In this document: positions 41,158 through 50,326 of the stretch, in pieces
Numbering within the stretch: the stretch's first letter is position 1
How the letters are laid out: the number at the start of each line of letters is the position of its first letter
Assembly (NCBI RefSeq): GCF_014529985.1
Contig: NZ_JACVMU010000001.1
Span: 248,001 to 312,000, forward strand
From: Leucobacter sp. cx-42
Lineage (GTDB): Bacteria > Actinomycetota > Actinomycetes > Actinomycetales > Microbacteriaceae
Length of the DNA stretch: 64,000 nt
Direction of reading: 5' to 3'
Notes under the pieces: model-generated
Databases searched by the model: none
The model's input: only the letters and a program-made list of their open reading frames with translations
Told to the model about the DNA's origin: nothing
Position numbers and translations under genes: made by a program

Positions 41158-42129
41158 TTGACTAGTCAGCTGGCAGCTTCACCGCGCGAACACCGTGTTG
41201 TTCGCGCGGTGATTCGCCGTCTGCTCTCGGCTGTGCTCGTCGTTTGGGCAACCGCGACCATCGTGTTCTTCGCGCTCCGCGCGGCGGGCGACCCCCTCGA
41301 GGCGATCATGGGTGGGCCCGGCTCGCAAGCATCAGCCGAGGCCACCGCACAGGCGCGAGCCGAATACGGTCTCGACCGTTCGATCTTCGTGCAGTACTTC
41401 CTGCAGTTGTGGCGGATCGCGACCCTCGATTTTGGCGACTCGTATGCCCGCAAGCAGCCAGTCGCTGATCTCCTCACCGCACACGTTCCACCCACGCTCG
41501 TCCTGGCTTCACTGAGCTTTGTGTTGGCCTGGGCCTTGGCGCTTGTCAGCGTCGTCATTGCGGTGAACGCGCGGGGTCGGTTTGGTGGGGCGATCCGCGC
41601 CGTGCTCACCGCGATCGAAACGATTGCGAGCGTCACCCCACAGTTCTTCCTCGGGGCACTCCTCATCTTGGCGTTCGCCATGACCTGGAAAGTGCTACCA
41701 GCAACGGGTACCGGACCTGGCGGGCTCGTGTTGCCAACGGTGACGCTCGCCGTTCCGGTCGCGGGATATCTCGCGCACGTGCTCTACGGCCCGCTCACCG
41801 AAGCAACGAACTCACCATTTGCCACCACTGCGCGAGCGCGCGGCGCTTCCGAGACGCGGGTACTTTTCTCACACACGTTGCGGCACGCTGCGTTGCCCGC
41901 AATTGCACTATCGGGTTGGGCATACGGCTCACTGCTCAGCGGTGCGGTCGTCGTTGAAGTACTGTTCGCGCGACCAGGCCTTGGACGCTTACTGCAGGAG
42001 GCCGCAGCCGTGCGGGATGTGCCCGTCGTCGTTGGCGCGGTCGTGGTGATCGCGTTGTTCTACGTTGCGGTGATGATCCTCGCTGATGTGGCCGAGTGGA
42101 TCGTTCGTCCACGGGAGGTGATCGCATGA
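41158..42129 (+). CDS. DppB-type ABC permease
   Basis: 323 residues beginning at TTG directly after the upstream TAA. Six membrane helices, first GDPLEAIMGG loop (typical of DppB), EYGLDRSIFVQYFLQLWRIATLDFGDSY, and the EAA motif region ARARGASETRVLFSHTLRHAALPAI. Forms the channel with the next gene's product. Confidence 0.92.
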   Translation: MTSQLAASPREHRVVRAVIRRLLSAVLVVWATATIVFFALRAAGDPLEAIMGGPGSQASAEATAQARAEYGLDRSIFVQYFLQLWRIATLDFGDSYARKQPVADLLTAHVPPTLVLASLSFVLAWALALVSVVIAVNARGRFGGAIRAVLTAIETIASVTPQFFLGALLILAFAMTWKVLPATGTGPGGLVLPTVTLAVPVAGYLAHVLYGPLTEATNSPFATTARARGASETRVLFSHTLRHAALPAIALSGWAYGSLLSGAVVVEVLFARPGLGRLLQEAAAVRDVPVVVGAVVVIALFYVAVMILADVAEWIVRPREVIA

Positions 42130-42974
42130 GCCAGGCTGAATCCCAGTCGACGCGTCTACTTGCTGTGGCTCCGCAGGCCAGGTTCTCTGTGGTCGAGTGG
42201 ATTGCGCTTGCCGTTCTCGGCGTCGTTGCTTTCGTCTTGGCTTGGCCGAGCATTGTTGCGCCAGGTGACCCGCTTAGCATCAACCCTGCCGCCGGCTTGC
42301 AACCGCCATCCTTCGAACACTGGTTTGGCACGGACGAGTCAGGACGAGACATCTTCACCCGTGTGGTGCACGGTGCCCGCGACTCCGTGGGTATCGGTGT
42401 CGCGGCAACCGCAATCGGCGTGGGCATCGGGGCCGCACTTGGCTTCGCTGCTGCACTGAGCCCAGCCTGGCTCGATCGCGCGCTCTCCCGACTGTTCGAG
42501 GTCATGTTCGCCATGCCAACGCTCGTGCTCGCGCTGTTGTTTATTGCGGTGTTTGGGGGCGGATCCGCGCCCGCGATCCTCGCCATCGGCATCGCCACCA
42601 TTCCCGGATACGCGCGCATGCTTCGGGCTCGCGTGCGAGAGATCGCCGCGAGCGGTTACGTGGAATGGGCACTCCTCGATGAGGTCCCGCGGCTCACGGT
42701 CTTCGTCCGCCACATTGCACCAAACTCGCTCTGGCCGCTCGCCTCGGCGGCGACGCTCGGTGTCGGCCAGGCCATCGTGTGGGTTTCGGCGCTCGGCTTC
42801 CTTGGCCTCGGCGCAGCGCCGCCAGCGCCAGAGTGGGGTGCGATGCTCGACGCCGGCCGTGTCTACCTCGGCTCGGCCTGGTGGATGACAGTCTTCCCCG
42901 GCCTCGCGATCGTGCTCACCGCTACGACGCTGACCGTACTCGGCCGTCGCCTTGCCGAACGGAACCCGTCATGA
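42126..42974 (+). CDS. DppC-type ABC permease
   Basis: 282 residues from ATG 42126, overlapping the previous stop (ATGA). HWFGTDESGRDIFTRVVHGARDSVGIGVAATAIGVGIGAALG is diagnostic of DppC/OppC, and RVREIAASGYVEWA is the EAA loop contacting the ATPase. Five to six membrane helices. Ends overlapping the ATPase start. Confidence 0.93.
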   Translation: MSQAESQSTRLLAVAPQARFSVVEWIALAVLGVVAFVLAWPSIVAPGDPLSINPAAGLQPPSFEHWFGTDESGRDIFTRVVHGARDSVGIGVAATAIGVGIGAALGFAAALSPAWLDRALSRLFEVMFAMPTLVLALLFIAVFGGGSAPAILAIGIATIPGYARMLRARVREIAASGYVEWALLDEVPRLTVFVRHIAPNSLWPLASAATLGVGQAIVWVSALGFLGLGAAPPAPEWGAMLDAGRVYLGSAWWMTVFPGLAIVLTATTLTVLGRRLAERNPS

Positions 42975-44422
42975 CCCACGCCCTCCACATCGAAAACCTC
43001 TCTGTCCGTTTGCACGGCGTACCGCTGGTGGATGACGTGTCACTCGCGGTCTCCCCTGGCGAATGTCTCGCAATCATCGGCGAATCTGGTGCGGGCAAGT
43101 CACTCCTTACCCGCACCCTACTCGGCTTCACTCCGCGGCACGGGGCATGGCGACAGACTTCGCAGGCGTTCCGCATTGGCGGACAAGATGTGTCAGCCGC
43201 TTCAGAGCGCACCTGGCGCAGTATCCGCGGCCGCGAGGTTGGCCTCGTACTCCAGGACGCGCTCCAGTCGCTCGATCCGTTGCGCACCATCGAGCATGAG
43301 GTCGGCGAGACGCTCGCCATTCACGGCGGGCCACGTGGTGCGGATCGCCGATCCGCCATCATCGATGCGCTTTCCCGCGCGGGGCTCCCCGAGCCCGAGG
43401 CGCTGCTTGGACTGCGATCACCGCAGCTCTCGGGCGGCATGCGACAGCGGGCGCTCATCGCTTCGGCAATGATTGGCAAGCCGCCGCTGCTCATTGCTGA
43501 CGAGCCCACTGCCTCGCTCGACAGTGACACCGCGGTCGAGGTGTTCGACGAGTTCGCACGGCTGCGCGACGCCGGAACCGCGCTCATCATCGTGAGCCAC
43601 GACCTTGCCGCGGTCGCTCGCATCGCTGACCGCGTCGCCGTGCTCGCACGGGGGCGGATCGTCGACAGCGGGCCAACCGCCCGAGTCTTGGCCGATGCGC
43701 GGTCCCGGCCCGCGGCAAAGCTGATGACGGGGTTGCGGCTGCCCGAGCTTCGGGGTGGAGGTTCTGGTGGTGGTGTGTCCGGGGCCGAAGCTGGCTCTGC
43801 CGCGCCACTCATGTCGCTCGATCGAGTGACTCGTGAGTTTGGAAAGCGCGACGGTCGGCCGGTTGGCCTGCATAACGCGTCACTCGACATTCACCGCGGT
43901 GAGATCATCGGACTCACCGGCCCCTCCGGTGCCGGCAAAACCACGCTCGGGCGAATCATTGCTGGCGCGGAAAAGATCGACAGCGGCACGGTCTCAACAC
44001 CCAGTGGGCCGGTGCGGGTGCGATTGATTCCGCAGGACCCACTTGCAACGTTCGACCCGCGCTGGAGTGTTGCGCGGATCATCCGCACCTCCCTGCGACC
44101 CGGCTCGACTGACACCGTGGTGTCTTTGCTGGCTCGCGTTGGCTTGACGCCCGGGTTGCTCAAGCGCTCCCCCAAGACGTTGTCCGGTGGTGAGCGTCAG
44201 CGAGTGGCGATTGCGCGGGCACTGGCGGCTTCGCCGGACGTGCTGGTGTGTGATGAGCCGGTTTCGGCGCTGGACCCACACCATCGGGCAAGCGTGCTCG
44301 CGCTGCTCGCGGGGCTGCGCGACGACCACGGGATTGTGTTTATCTCGCACGACCGCGAGGCCGTACAGGCACTGTGCGATCGCGAAGTACAGGTGAGCGG
44401 TGGGGTGGTCTCTGGGCGCTGA
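42971..44422 (+). CDS. Fused two-domain ATPase of peptide-type ABC transporter (DppD-DppF)
   Basis: 483 residues from ATG 42971. First domain: Walker A GESGAGKS, signature LSGGMRQR, Walker B LLIADEPTAS, H-loop VSHD. A Gly/Ser linker near 255-275 (GGGSGGGVSGAEAG). Second domain: GPSGAGKT, LSGGERQR, VLVCDEPVSALD, ISHD. Both sites look catalytically complete. In most systems these are two genes, so the fusion fixes stoichiometry. Confidence 0.93.
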   Translation: MTHALHIENLSVRLHGVPLVDDVSLAVSPGECLAIIGESGAGKSLLTRTLLGFTPRHGAWRQTSQAFRIGGQDVSAASERTWRSIRGREVGLVLQDALQSLDPLRTIEHEVGETLAIHGGPRGADRRSAIIDALSRAGLPEPEALLGLRSPQLSGGMRQRALIASAMIGKPPLLIADEPTASLDSDTAVEVFDEFARLRDAGTALIIVSHDLAAVARIADRVAVLARGRIVDSGPTARVLADARSRPAAKLMTGLRLPELRGGGSGGGVSGAEAGSAAPLMSLDRVTREFGKRDGRPVGLHNASLDIHRGEIIGLTGPSGAGKTTLGRIIAGAEKIDSGTVSTPSGPVRVRLIPQDPLATFDPRWSVARIIRTSLRPGSTDTVVSLLARVGLTPGLLKRSPKTLSGGERQRVAIARALAASPDVLVCDEPVSALDPHHRASVLALLAGLRDDHGIVFISHDREAVQALCDREVQVSGGVVSGR

Positions 44423-44486
44423 AGATCCAACCCCGCCACCATGGATTGACCCCGCGAAAAGGGTGGTTCTGACAAAGGTGACTTTT

Positions 44487-44567
44487 ATGCGTATGAAAGC
44501 TCCTGCCGTGTGGGAAGGTCATGTGTTGATGCGGCAAGCATGGCATTCCGGCGCGGCAGCGTCCTAA
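44487..44567 (+). other. 26-codon ORF, possible leader or relic
   Basis: MRMKAPAVWEGHVLMRQ..., with AAAGG 8 nt upstream of ATG 44487, stop TAA 44565. The opening is like the start of zinc-type alcohol dehydrogenases but ends after 26 codons. It may be a decayed gene end or chance. Confidence 0.2.
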
Positions 44568-44718
44568 GCGTGATCTGCAGCCCGGCAAGGAACGTCAAGC
44601 GGCGATATAGGCAAGGCATCATTCACAAGCAACGACCGTCACGGCCATAAGCCGAAGTACGACATTCCGAATTCAGTGAGTCCGCGATGAGCTGTGCACG
44701 GCATGTAATACTTCGAAC

Positions 44719-45252
44719 ATGGACAATCAACCGCCAACGTCAAAAACAGAAGCGCTCGTGTCGAACGTTGACCCAACTTTTGACTCCGCGTCAGGACTCG
44801 ACCAGGTTGATCTGAAGCTCGTTCGATTGCTTGAGCAAGACGGTCGCATGAGCTACGCCGATCTCAGCGAGGCAGTCGGTCTCACTCCCGGAGGTGCTCG
44901 TGCCCGGGTCAAACGATTGCGCGAACGCAACGTCATTCAAGTGATCGGCGTCCCAAGCCCTGCCGCCGTTGGCCTCAACTCGATCGCAAGTCTGCAAATC
45001 GAGGTAAGCGGTGACATTGATGAGATCGCAGACACCATTTCACAGTTTGAAGGCGTGCGGTACATCGTGCTCGGGTCTGGCAGATTCAGCATGCTCGTCG
45101 AGGTTTATGCCGCAAATCATTCCGAGCTATTTTCAATCATTAACCGTAAGATCCGCAAGGTTTCTGGAATCAGTCGTCTTGAAACATTCGTGTACGACAG
45201 CGTTCACACGCATGAGCCGTTCTTCCCCGCGAAACAGCAGTACGGTCGCTAA
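44719..45252 (+). CDS. Lrp/AsnC-family transcriptional regulator
   Basis: 177 residues. HTH: DLKLVRLLEQDGRMSYADLSEAVGLTPGGARARVKRLRERNVIQVIG. RAM domain: LNSIASLQIEVSGDIDEIADTISQFEGVRYIVLGSGRFSMLVEVYAA. A 25-residue flexible start. Promoter-like TAATAC lies 8 nt before the ATG with no ribosome binding site, so a leaderless mRNA is likely. Convergent with the deacetylase gene, which it may regulate together with the transporter beyond. Confidence 0.92.
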   Translation: MDNQPPTSKTEALVSNVDPTFDSASGLDQVDLKLVRLLEQDGRMSYADLSEAVGLTPGGARARVKRLRERNVIQVIGVPSPAAVGLNSIASLQIEVSGDIDEIADTISQFEGVRYIVLGSGRFSMLVEVYAANHSELFSIINRKIRKVSGISRLETFVYDSVHTHEPFFPAKQQYGR

Positions 45253-45275
45253 CAATTGTGCGCTAGCGACCGTAC
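45240..45275. terminator. Bidirectional terminator overlapping the Lrp stop
   Basis: GTACGGTCGCTA (45240-45251) and TAGCGACCGTAC (45264-45275), 12 bp perfect, loop 12. Confidence 0.75.
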
Positions 45276-45287
45276 TACTGTTGAGTC

Positions 45288-46412
45288 TCAGTGCCCGTAG
45301 GTCATACCAAGCTGCTTTGCGAGCTCCGCAGATTGCCCGATTACGTCTTCCTGAATGCTAGTGAGCGTTTTCGTTGGCGAATTCCCAACCGACTCGTTGA
45401 AGGGATCCTCGACGTCGGTCTTGATTCCGCTGAGCGTTTCTAAGACGGCGATTCCGCAGAATGGAACATGCACTGCCGAGTAGCCACCTTCATGGGAAAA
45501 GACGATCCGCCCGCTGCAGACCTCATCAGCAATTGCAAGCAAGCGCTCGGCGACACCGCGGAAGCCATTCGAAGTGACGCTCATCCGACCAAGCGGGTCG
45601 AATGCCGAAGGATCAAATCCACTCGAAACAATGATGATGTCAGGCGCAAATGACTTGATCGCAGGGGCCGCAACTTTCTCCACAACTCGCCAATATGCTT
45701 CATCACCAGAACCGGCAGGCAGAGGAATATTGAGATTGGTACCAAAACCAGGACCCTCACCACGTTCATCGGCGAGACCAGAATCCTGAGGGAAAAGCCG
45801 GTCCTGGTGCACCGAAATAGTGAGGACATTTGGGTCCTCCCAGTAGATCTTCTGCGCCCCGTTTCCGTGATGCACGTCGTAGTCAAAGATCGCGACCTTG
45901 TTCACCTTACCCTGTGCACGCAAGGCCTCAATTGCCACCGGAACATTGGCAAATAGGCAATAGCCACGACCTTGATCTGGCTCCGCATGATGCCCCGGCG
46001 GGCGAACCAATGCGTAGGCGTTATCCACTACTCCGTCGAGCACCGCTTCGGCTGCTGCGAGCGTGCCACCGGCAGCGAACTTCGCGAGTTCAAAACTTCC
46101 TTTGCCGAATGGGGAAAACCCGTCACCAGCGTCTCCTCCACCTGCCTCGGATTGTGTTCGAATACGTTCGACATGCGCTGCTGTATGTACGCGCAGCAAG
46201 TCTTCGTCGCTGACTTGACGCGGGGCGACTCGGGTAAGTGACTCGAGCAGTCCAGATACCTCTACGAGGCCTGCAAATCTAGCTTTTGATTCCGGACTCT
46301 CGAAGTTTTGGTAGGGCTGCACATATCCACCTGACGGGAATATTCCCGCATGAGTTCCTGTGTCATGCCATCCATACCACTCATGCCAGACATAACCGGT
46401 CTTACGCGCCAT
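45288..46412 (-). CDS. Histone-deacetylase-family amidohydrolase (class II type)
   Basis: 374 residues from ATG 46412 (AGAGGA 9 nt upstream). Catalytic His pair RPPGHHAEP (H141, H142), zinc Asp/His in FDYDVHHGNG (D177, D179, H181), later Asp in SSGFDPSAFDPLG, and GGYSAVHVP. Bacterial members deacetylate acetylpolyamines or other N-acetyl compounds. It is divergent from a ribose-type ABC transporter, suggesting the transporter imports an acetylated substrate. The YHEW-like start (WHEWYGWHDTGTHAG) recurs in this subfamily. Confidence 0.92.
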   Translation of the reverse strand: MARKTGYVWHEWYGWHDTGTHAGIFPSGGYVQPYQNFESPESKARFAGLVEVSGLLESLTRVAPRQVSDEDLLRVHTAAHVERIRTQSEAGGGDAGDGFSPFGKGSFELAKFAAGGTLAAAEAVLDGVVDNAYALVRPPGHHAEPDQGRGYCLFANVPVAIEALRAQGKVNKVAIFDYDVHHGNGAQKIYWEDPNVLTISVHQDRLFPQDSGLADERGEGPGFGTNLNIPLPAGSGDEAYWRVVEKVAAPAIKSFAPDIIIVSSGFDPSAFDPLGRMSVTSNGFRGVAERLLAIADEVCSGRIVFSHEGGYSAVHVPFCGIAVLETLSGIKTDVEDPFNESVGNSPTKTLTSIQEDVIGQSAELAKQLGMTYGH

Positions 46413-46537
46413 TGCGTTGTTCCTCTCAAGTGTCCTTTTGATGGTGGCGTCAGTGCCATCCATCGAGGTTCGACCCACGATAGCTGCTCGCATTCATCAT
46501 TCACAAACAAAATTCATATTTTTATCACGCATAACGA

Positions 46538-46556
46538 ATCAAAATTACGTTTTGAT
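46538..46556. promoter_or_regulatory. AT-rich palindrome, candidate Lrp-type operator
   Basis: ATCAAAA (46538-46544), TTACG, TTTTGAT (46550-46556). It sits between the divergent deacetylase and transporter genes in an AT-rich stretch; A/T-rich 15-19 bp palindromes are usual for Lrp/AsnC proteins, and such a gene is next door. Confidence 0.5.
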
Positions 46557-46688
46557 GACGTATCAAGAAAGAAAACAAGGTTTTATTGACTATTCGAATT
46601 TGACATGGTCGGATGGTCGATACCGTGGCGTGCGTTCACAGAGCTTCAAAGATGAGGCCCACGCACTGAGACAAGGGAGTCACACGTT

Positions 46689-47663
46689 ATGAAACGAATG
46701 CAGCGAATCTTGGGCGCGATCGCTTTGACGTCTGCCGCCGCGCTCACGCTTGGCGGCTGCTCTTCAACTGATGGCGGATCAGCCAGCTCAGAGAAAGGCG
46801 CTGTCGCGATGAGCTTTGCCGGACTCGACATCCAGATCTGGAACGACATGCTCCCCTTCATGGAGGAGAAAGTCACCGGGGCTGGCTACGAGTTCGTCAC
46901 CGACGATCCCAAGTGGAACGCTCAGACCCAGGTCCAGGACTGGGAGTCTTGGATCGTACGCGGCGATATCAAGGCGATCATGGGTTACCCAGTCCAGTCT
47001 GACGCGATGGTTGCTGTGACCTCTCAGGCAAATGATGCGGGCATCCCCGTTGTCGGATACGGCAGCAGCTGGGAAGGTGTGGAGGCCGCAGTTGCCCTCG
47101 ACCACGAAAAAGACGGCAAGGAAGCCGGCGAGCGTGCCGCCGAATGGATCAAGGAAAAGTACGGCAACGAAAAGGTTGAAGTTGCTTTCCTTGGCTGGCC
47201 CGATACCGACCTTGGCCGGCTTCGCGGCAAAGGTATCTCCGACGCACTCGCAAGCTCAGGCCTCAACCTCGATATTACCGAACACAAGACTCTGAGCCTC
47301 GACGACGGCTACGCCGCAGTTCAGAACCAGCTCAATGCCGTGCCGAACACCAAAGTCTGGCTAGCTATCGCGAACGATCCGGCGCTCGGCGCCTATCAGG
47401 CACTCACCGATTCAGGTGTGTCGCCGACTGACGAAAGCATGCTCCTCCTCAACCTCGACGCTACCGATGCGGAACTCGAGATCATCATGGAGCCCGGCTC
47501 TTTCTGGCGGTACACCTACATTGCGCCTGCCCGCCAGCTCGCAGACGCAACTGCACAGATGCTCATCGACGCAGCAGAAGGCAAGCCGGTCAGCGACCAG
47601 ACCGTACCGGTCACTGAAGTAACTAGCGAAAACGCGGAGCAGTTCCTGCTGAAGAACCAGTAA
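46689..47663 (+). CDS. Ribose-type ABC transporter substrate-binding lipoprotein
   Basis: 324 residues. Lipobox LGGC (C24). Periplasmic-binding-protein-4 fold: VAMSFAGLDIQIWNDMLPFMEEKVTGAGYEFV, AIMGYPVQSDAMVAVTSQANDAGIPVVGYGS, VAFLGWPDTDLGRLRGKGISDAL, VWLAIANDPALGAYQALTDSGV. Ligand unknown; sugars, purines or quorum signals are usual for this class. The deacetylase next door hints at an N-acetyl compound. Confidence 0.92.
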   Translation: MKRMQRILGAIALTSAAALTLGGCSSTDGGSASSEKGAVAMSFAGLDIQIWNDMLPFMEEKVTGAGYEFVTDDPKWNAQTQVQDWESWIVRGDIKAIMGYPVQSDAMVAVTSQANDAGIPVVGYGSSWEGVEAAVALDHEKDGKEAGERAAEWIKEKYGNEKVEVAFLGWPDTDLGRLRGKGISDALASSGLNLDITEHKTLSLDDGYAAVQNQLNAVPNTKVWLAIANDPALGAYQALTDSGVSPTDESMLLLNLDATDAELEIIMEPGSFWRYTYIAPARQLADATAQMLIDAAEGKPVSDQTVPVTEVTSENAEQFLLKNQ

Positions 47664-47666
47664 CGG

Positions 47667-47699
47667 AATTGGGGGTGGCCTATGGCCTCCCCCAATTTT
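47667..47699 (+). terminator. Intercistronic hairpin after binding-protein gene
   Basis: AATTGGGGG (47667-47675) and CCCCCAATT (47689-47697), with GGCC/GGCC pairing inside, followed by TT. Lies between the binding-protein and ATPase genes; such partial terminators keep binding protein in excess. Confidence 0.7.
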
Positions 47700-47749
47700 C
47701 AGCATCTGACCCCTGCAATTCGCTCAGCTGCAAGAGGACTAAGGCACAC

Positions 47750-49219
47750 ATGACCCACGAAAACCGACGCCTTGTTTACAATGGCGTCACCGTAGATTTC
47801 GGTGCAACCAGAGCACTCGAAGACGTAAACTTCTCTGTCGCACCCGGTGAGATCGTTGGACTACTCGGTCACAACGGGGCCGGAAAGAGCACTCTCTTTA
47901 ATGTCACTACCGGCGTGATTCCAGCCACCTCCGGTGGCTTTTCAGTGGATGGCACAACAATTGAACGGAGCTTGCGCCCGAAAGAGGCAGCGGCGCTCGG
48001 CATCACCGTAATCCATCAAGAGCCTGCACTTGCGCCGAACATGTCGATTCAGGAGAACCTTTTCCTTGCTCGACAGACTCCTTCTCAGGCGGAGCAGCGA
48101 CGCCTTGCCACAGAAGCCCTCACAGCAGTCGGCGCCTCACTTCCGCTCGACATGCCTGTTGAAGCGCTAGGTCTCGGCGAACGCCAGCTTGTTGATCTTG
48201 CCCGGGGCATGCTGTCTGGCGAGATGAAGGTACTCCTACTTGATGAACCGACAGCTGCGCTCGGAAAGGCGGAAACCGATGCCCTCCATGCACTCATCCG
48301 AAGCTTCGCCGCGCGAGGTGTGTCGGTGCTCTATGTATCCCATCGACTCCCAGACATCTTGGAAGTTTGCACGCGCATCATCGTTCTTCGCGGAGGCACG
48401 GTAGTCGTCGACGGTCCAACTGATGATTTCACTCCGGCGAAACTTGCAGAGGCGTTGGTGCCAGACCTTCGCTCCCTAGATTTCACGCATGTCGCGCCAG
48501 GTAAGGAGGTACTCGGCTACGAAACGTCTGGTGGGAGGATTACCGCAAGGGCGGGCGAGGTTGTCGGACTTTTCGGAATGGCCGGCGGTGAGCAATTCGA
48601 TATCGCAGCCAGTATCGGTGGGGCAAAGGGGGTGTGCATCTATGACTTCTATAGCGCTTCTCTGCGGGTGTCTTCACCTAGGCAGGCCATACGAAGGGGC
48701 GTGTTCTTTGTCCCCCCGGATCGCGACACTGATGGCCTCATCGGCTCAGAGACCGCCCTCGACAATGTGATGCTCCCCTGGTACGGCGAGACAAAAGCAC
48801 ACGGCTGGTGGGTAAATGGTTCTTCTGGCGCAGGCGTCTACGCCCAAGCCAGGGAAGCTTTGGACATCCGTGGCCCCGGCTCCGACGCAGAAGTCTCACA
48901 ATTCTCAGGCGGCAACCGACAAAAGCACCTATTGGCTCGATGGCTCTACCCCTCGAAACCAAAACTACTCATCCTTTCTCAACCAACCCAGGGTGTCGAC
49001 GTTGGCGCAAAGCTCGACATTGTGGAGGCGGCCCGAACCGCAGCGGCGAACGGCGCAGCCGTCATCGTCGCTTCAAGCGAATCCGATGAAATCGCAAGCA
49101 TGTGCGACCGTTCGTACACAGTGCTCGGCGATTCCCTTGCTGAGCTGCCCCGCTCAGCAACCTTTAACGAAGATCTTCTCGCTTCCCTTCTGGCACTTGC
49201 CGAAGCAGCAAGTGCTTGA
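47750..49219 (+). CDS. RbsA-type sugar ABC ATPase with degenerate second site
   Basis: 489 residues from ATG 47750. First domain: GHNGAGKST, LGLGERQLVDLARG, LLLDEPTAALG, VSHR. Second domain: FGMAGGEQFD in place of Walker A, FSGGNRQKHLLARWLYPSKPKLLILSQPTQGVDVGAK. The second Walker B has Ser-Gln where Asp-Glu is normal and the Walker A is lost. Degenerate second sites are common in RbsA, but loss of the D/E pair is more extreme. Powers the RbsC-like permease. Confidence 0.9.
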   Translation: MTHENRRLVYNGVTVDFGATRALEDVNFSVAPGEIVGLLGHNGAGKSTLFNVTTGVIPATSGGFSVDGTTIERSLRPKEAAALGITVIHQEPALAPNMSIQENLFLARQTPSQAEQRRLATEALTAVGASLPLDMPVEALGLGERQLVDLARGMLSGEMKVLLLDEPTAALGKAETDALHALIRSFAARGVSVLYVSHRLPDILEVCTRIIVLRGGTVVVDGPTDDFTPAKLAEALVPDLRSLDFTHVAPGKEVLGYETSGGRITARAGEVVGLFGMAGGEQFDIAASIGGAKGVCIYDFYSASLRVSSPRQAIRRGVFFVPPDRDTDGLIGSETALDNVMLPWYGETKAHGWWVNGSSGAGVYAQAREALDIRGPGSDAEVSQFSGGNRQKHLLARWLYPSKPKLLILSQPTQGVDVGAKLDIVEAARTAAANGAAVIVASSESDEIASMCDRSYTVLGDSLAELPRSATFNEDLLASLLALAEAASA

Positions 49220-49233
49220 CCGAAAGACAACCC

Positions 49234-50253
49234 ATGAACACTGAACGCATCAAAATCTTCGCCGCGAAAAACGGCATCTTCCTGGCGCTGATCGTACTGA
49301 TCGCTGTATTCTCCATTCTTCGCCCGAACTTCTTCTCCTTCGCGAACGGCCAAAGCATTCTGCTTCAGGCTTCTGAGCTGGGCCTCATTGCTATCCCAGC
49401 AGCATTCCTCATCATGTCTGGTTCCATCGATCTTTCGGTTGGATCGGTTGCTTCCGCCGCCGCAATTTCCGGCGGTATGACGATGAGCAGCACTGGTTCA
49501 ACAATGCTCGGATTTCTCGTCGCAATTCTTACCGGCGCACTTGCCGGCGCGATCAACGGTTTCCTGATTTCGTATCTTCGTTTGAACTCGTTCGTGGTGA
49601 CGCTCGGAGCGCTCAGCGTCTGGGGCGGCCTCGCCTTGCTGATGTCTGAGGGCAAAACCATCCCCCGAGCGGAACTTCCAGAGACATTCCGGGCGATCGG
49701 CACTTTCAAGATCGGTCCTGTGCCGATCCAGATTGTGGCTCTGGTCTTGGTAATTGCTTTGGGCTGGTACGTGCTGAACCACACAAAGTTTGGCAAGGAG
49801 GTGAAAGCAATCGGTGGCAACGAGCGTGCTGCACGACTCATGGGCGTCAACGTCCAGCGCTCACGATTCCTCTTGTTCGTTGCGACCGGTGCATTCGCCG
49901 CGCTCGCGGGTCTTTTCTTGTCCGCAAAGGTGCAGTCCGCGAACCCGAACATTGGCTCAGGCCTTGAACTCGAGGTCCTCACTGTGGTTCTTCTCGGTGG
50001 CGTCGCATTCGAAGGCGGTGTTGGTCGGATTAGTGGCGTTGTGGCAGGCCTGCTCTTCTTCCGCGTACTTCGCGCGGGCCTCGTATTCATGCAGGCTTCG
50101 CCATTCCTGCAGACGATTCTTGTTGGCGCGACCCTGATTGTTGCTGTCGCACTCGACAGTTCCGTTCAACGCATTATTCGCAAGTCGTGGGCGAACCTTG
50201 GCAAACGAGCGGTCGCAGAAGAACCAGCGAACAACGCTCCAGAAAGAAGCTAG
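49234..50253 (+). CDS. RbsC-type sugar ABC permease
   Basis: 339 residues from ATG 49234 (TTG 49216, overlapping the upstream stop, is an alternative). About eight to ten membrane helices; FLIMSGSIDLSVGSVASAAAISGGM, NSFVVTLGALSVWGGLALL, GKEVKAIGGNERAARLMGVNVQRSRFLLFVATGAFAALAGLFLSAKVQS are family signatures. Last gene of the operon, followed by a terminator hairpin. Confidence 0.93.
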   Translation: MNTERIKIFAAKNGIFLALIVLIAVFSILRPNFFSFANGQSILLQASELGLIAIPAAFLIMSGSIDLSVGSVASAAAISGGMTMSSTGSTMLGFLVAILTGALAGAINGFLISYLRLNSFVVTLGALSVWGGLALLMSEGKTIPRAELPETFRAIGTFKIGPVPIQIVALVLVIALGWYVLNHTKFGKEVKAIGGNERAARLMGVNVQRSRFLLFVATGAFAALAGLFLSAKVQSANPNIGSGLELEVLTVVLLGGVAFEGGVGRISGVVAGLLFFRVLRAGLVFMQASPFLQTILVGATLIVAVALDSSVQRIIRKSWANLGKRAVAEEPANNAPERS

Positions 50254-50264
50254 CCCCTACACGA

Positions 50265-50308
50265 AAGGGTCATGCGTCACATCCAATTTGGAGTGGCGCA
50301 TGACCCTT
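50265..50308. terminator. Bidirectional terminator
   Basis: AAGGGTCATGCG (50265-50276) and CGCATGACCCTT (50297-50308), 12 bp; TTCC follows. Separates convergent permease and GntR genes. Confidence 0.75.
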
Positions 50309-50326
50309 CCGTATGTATACAAGAAT

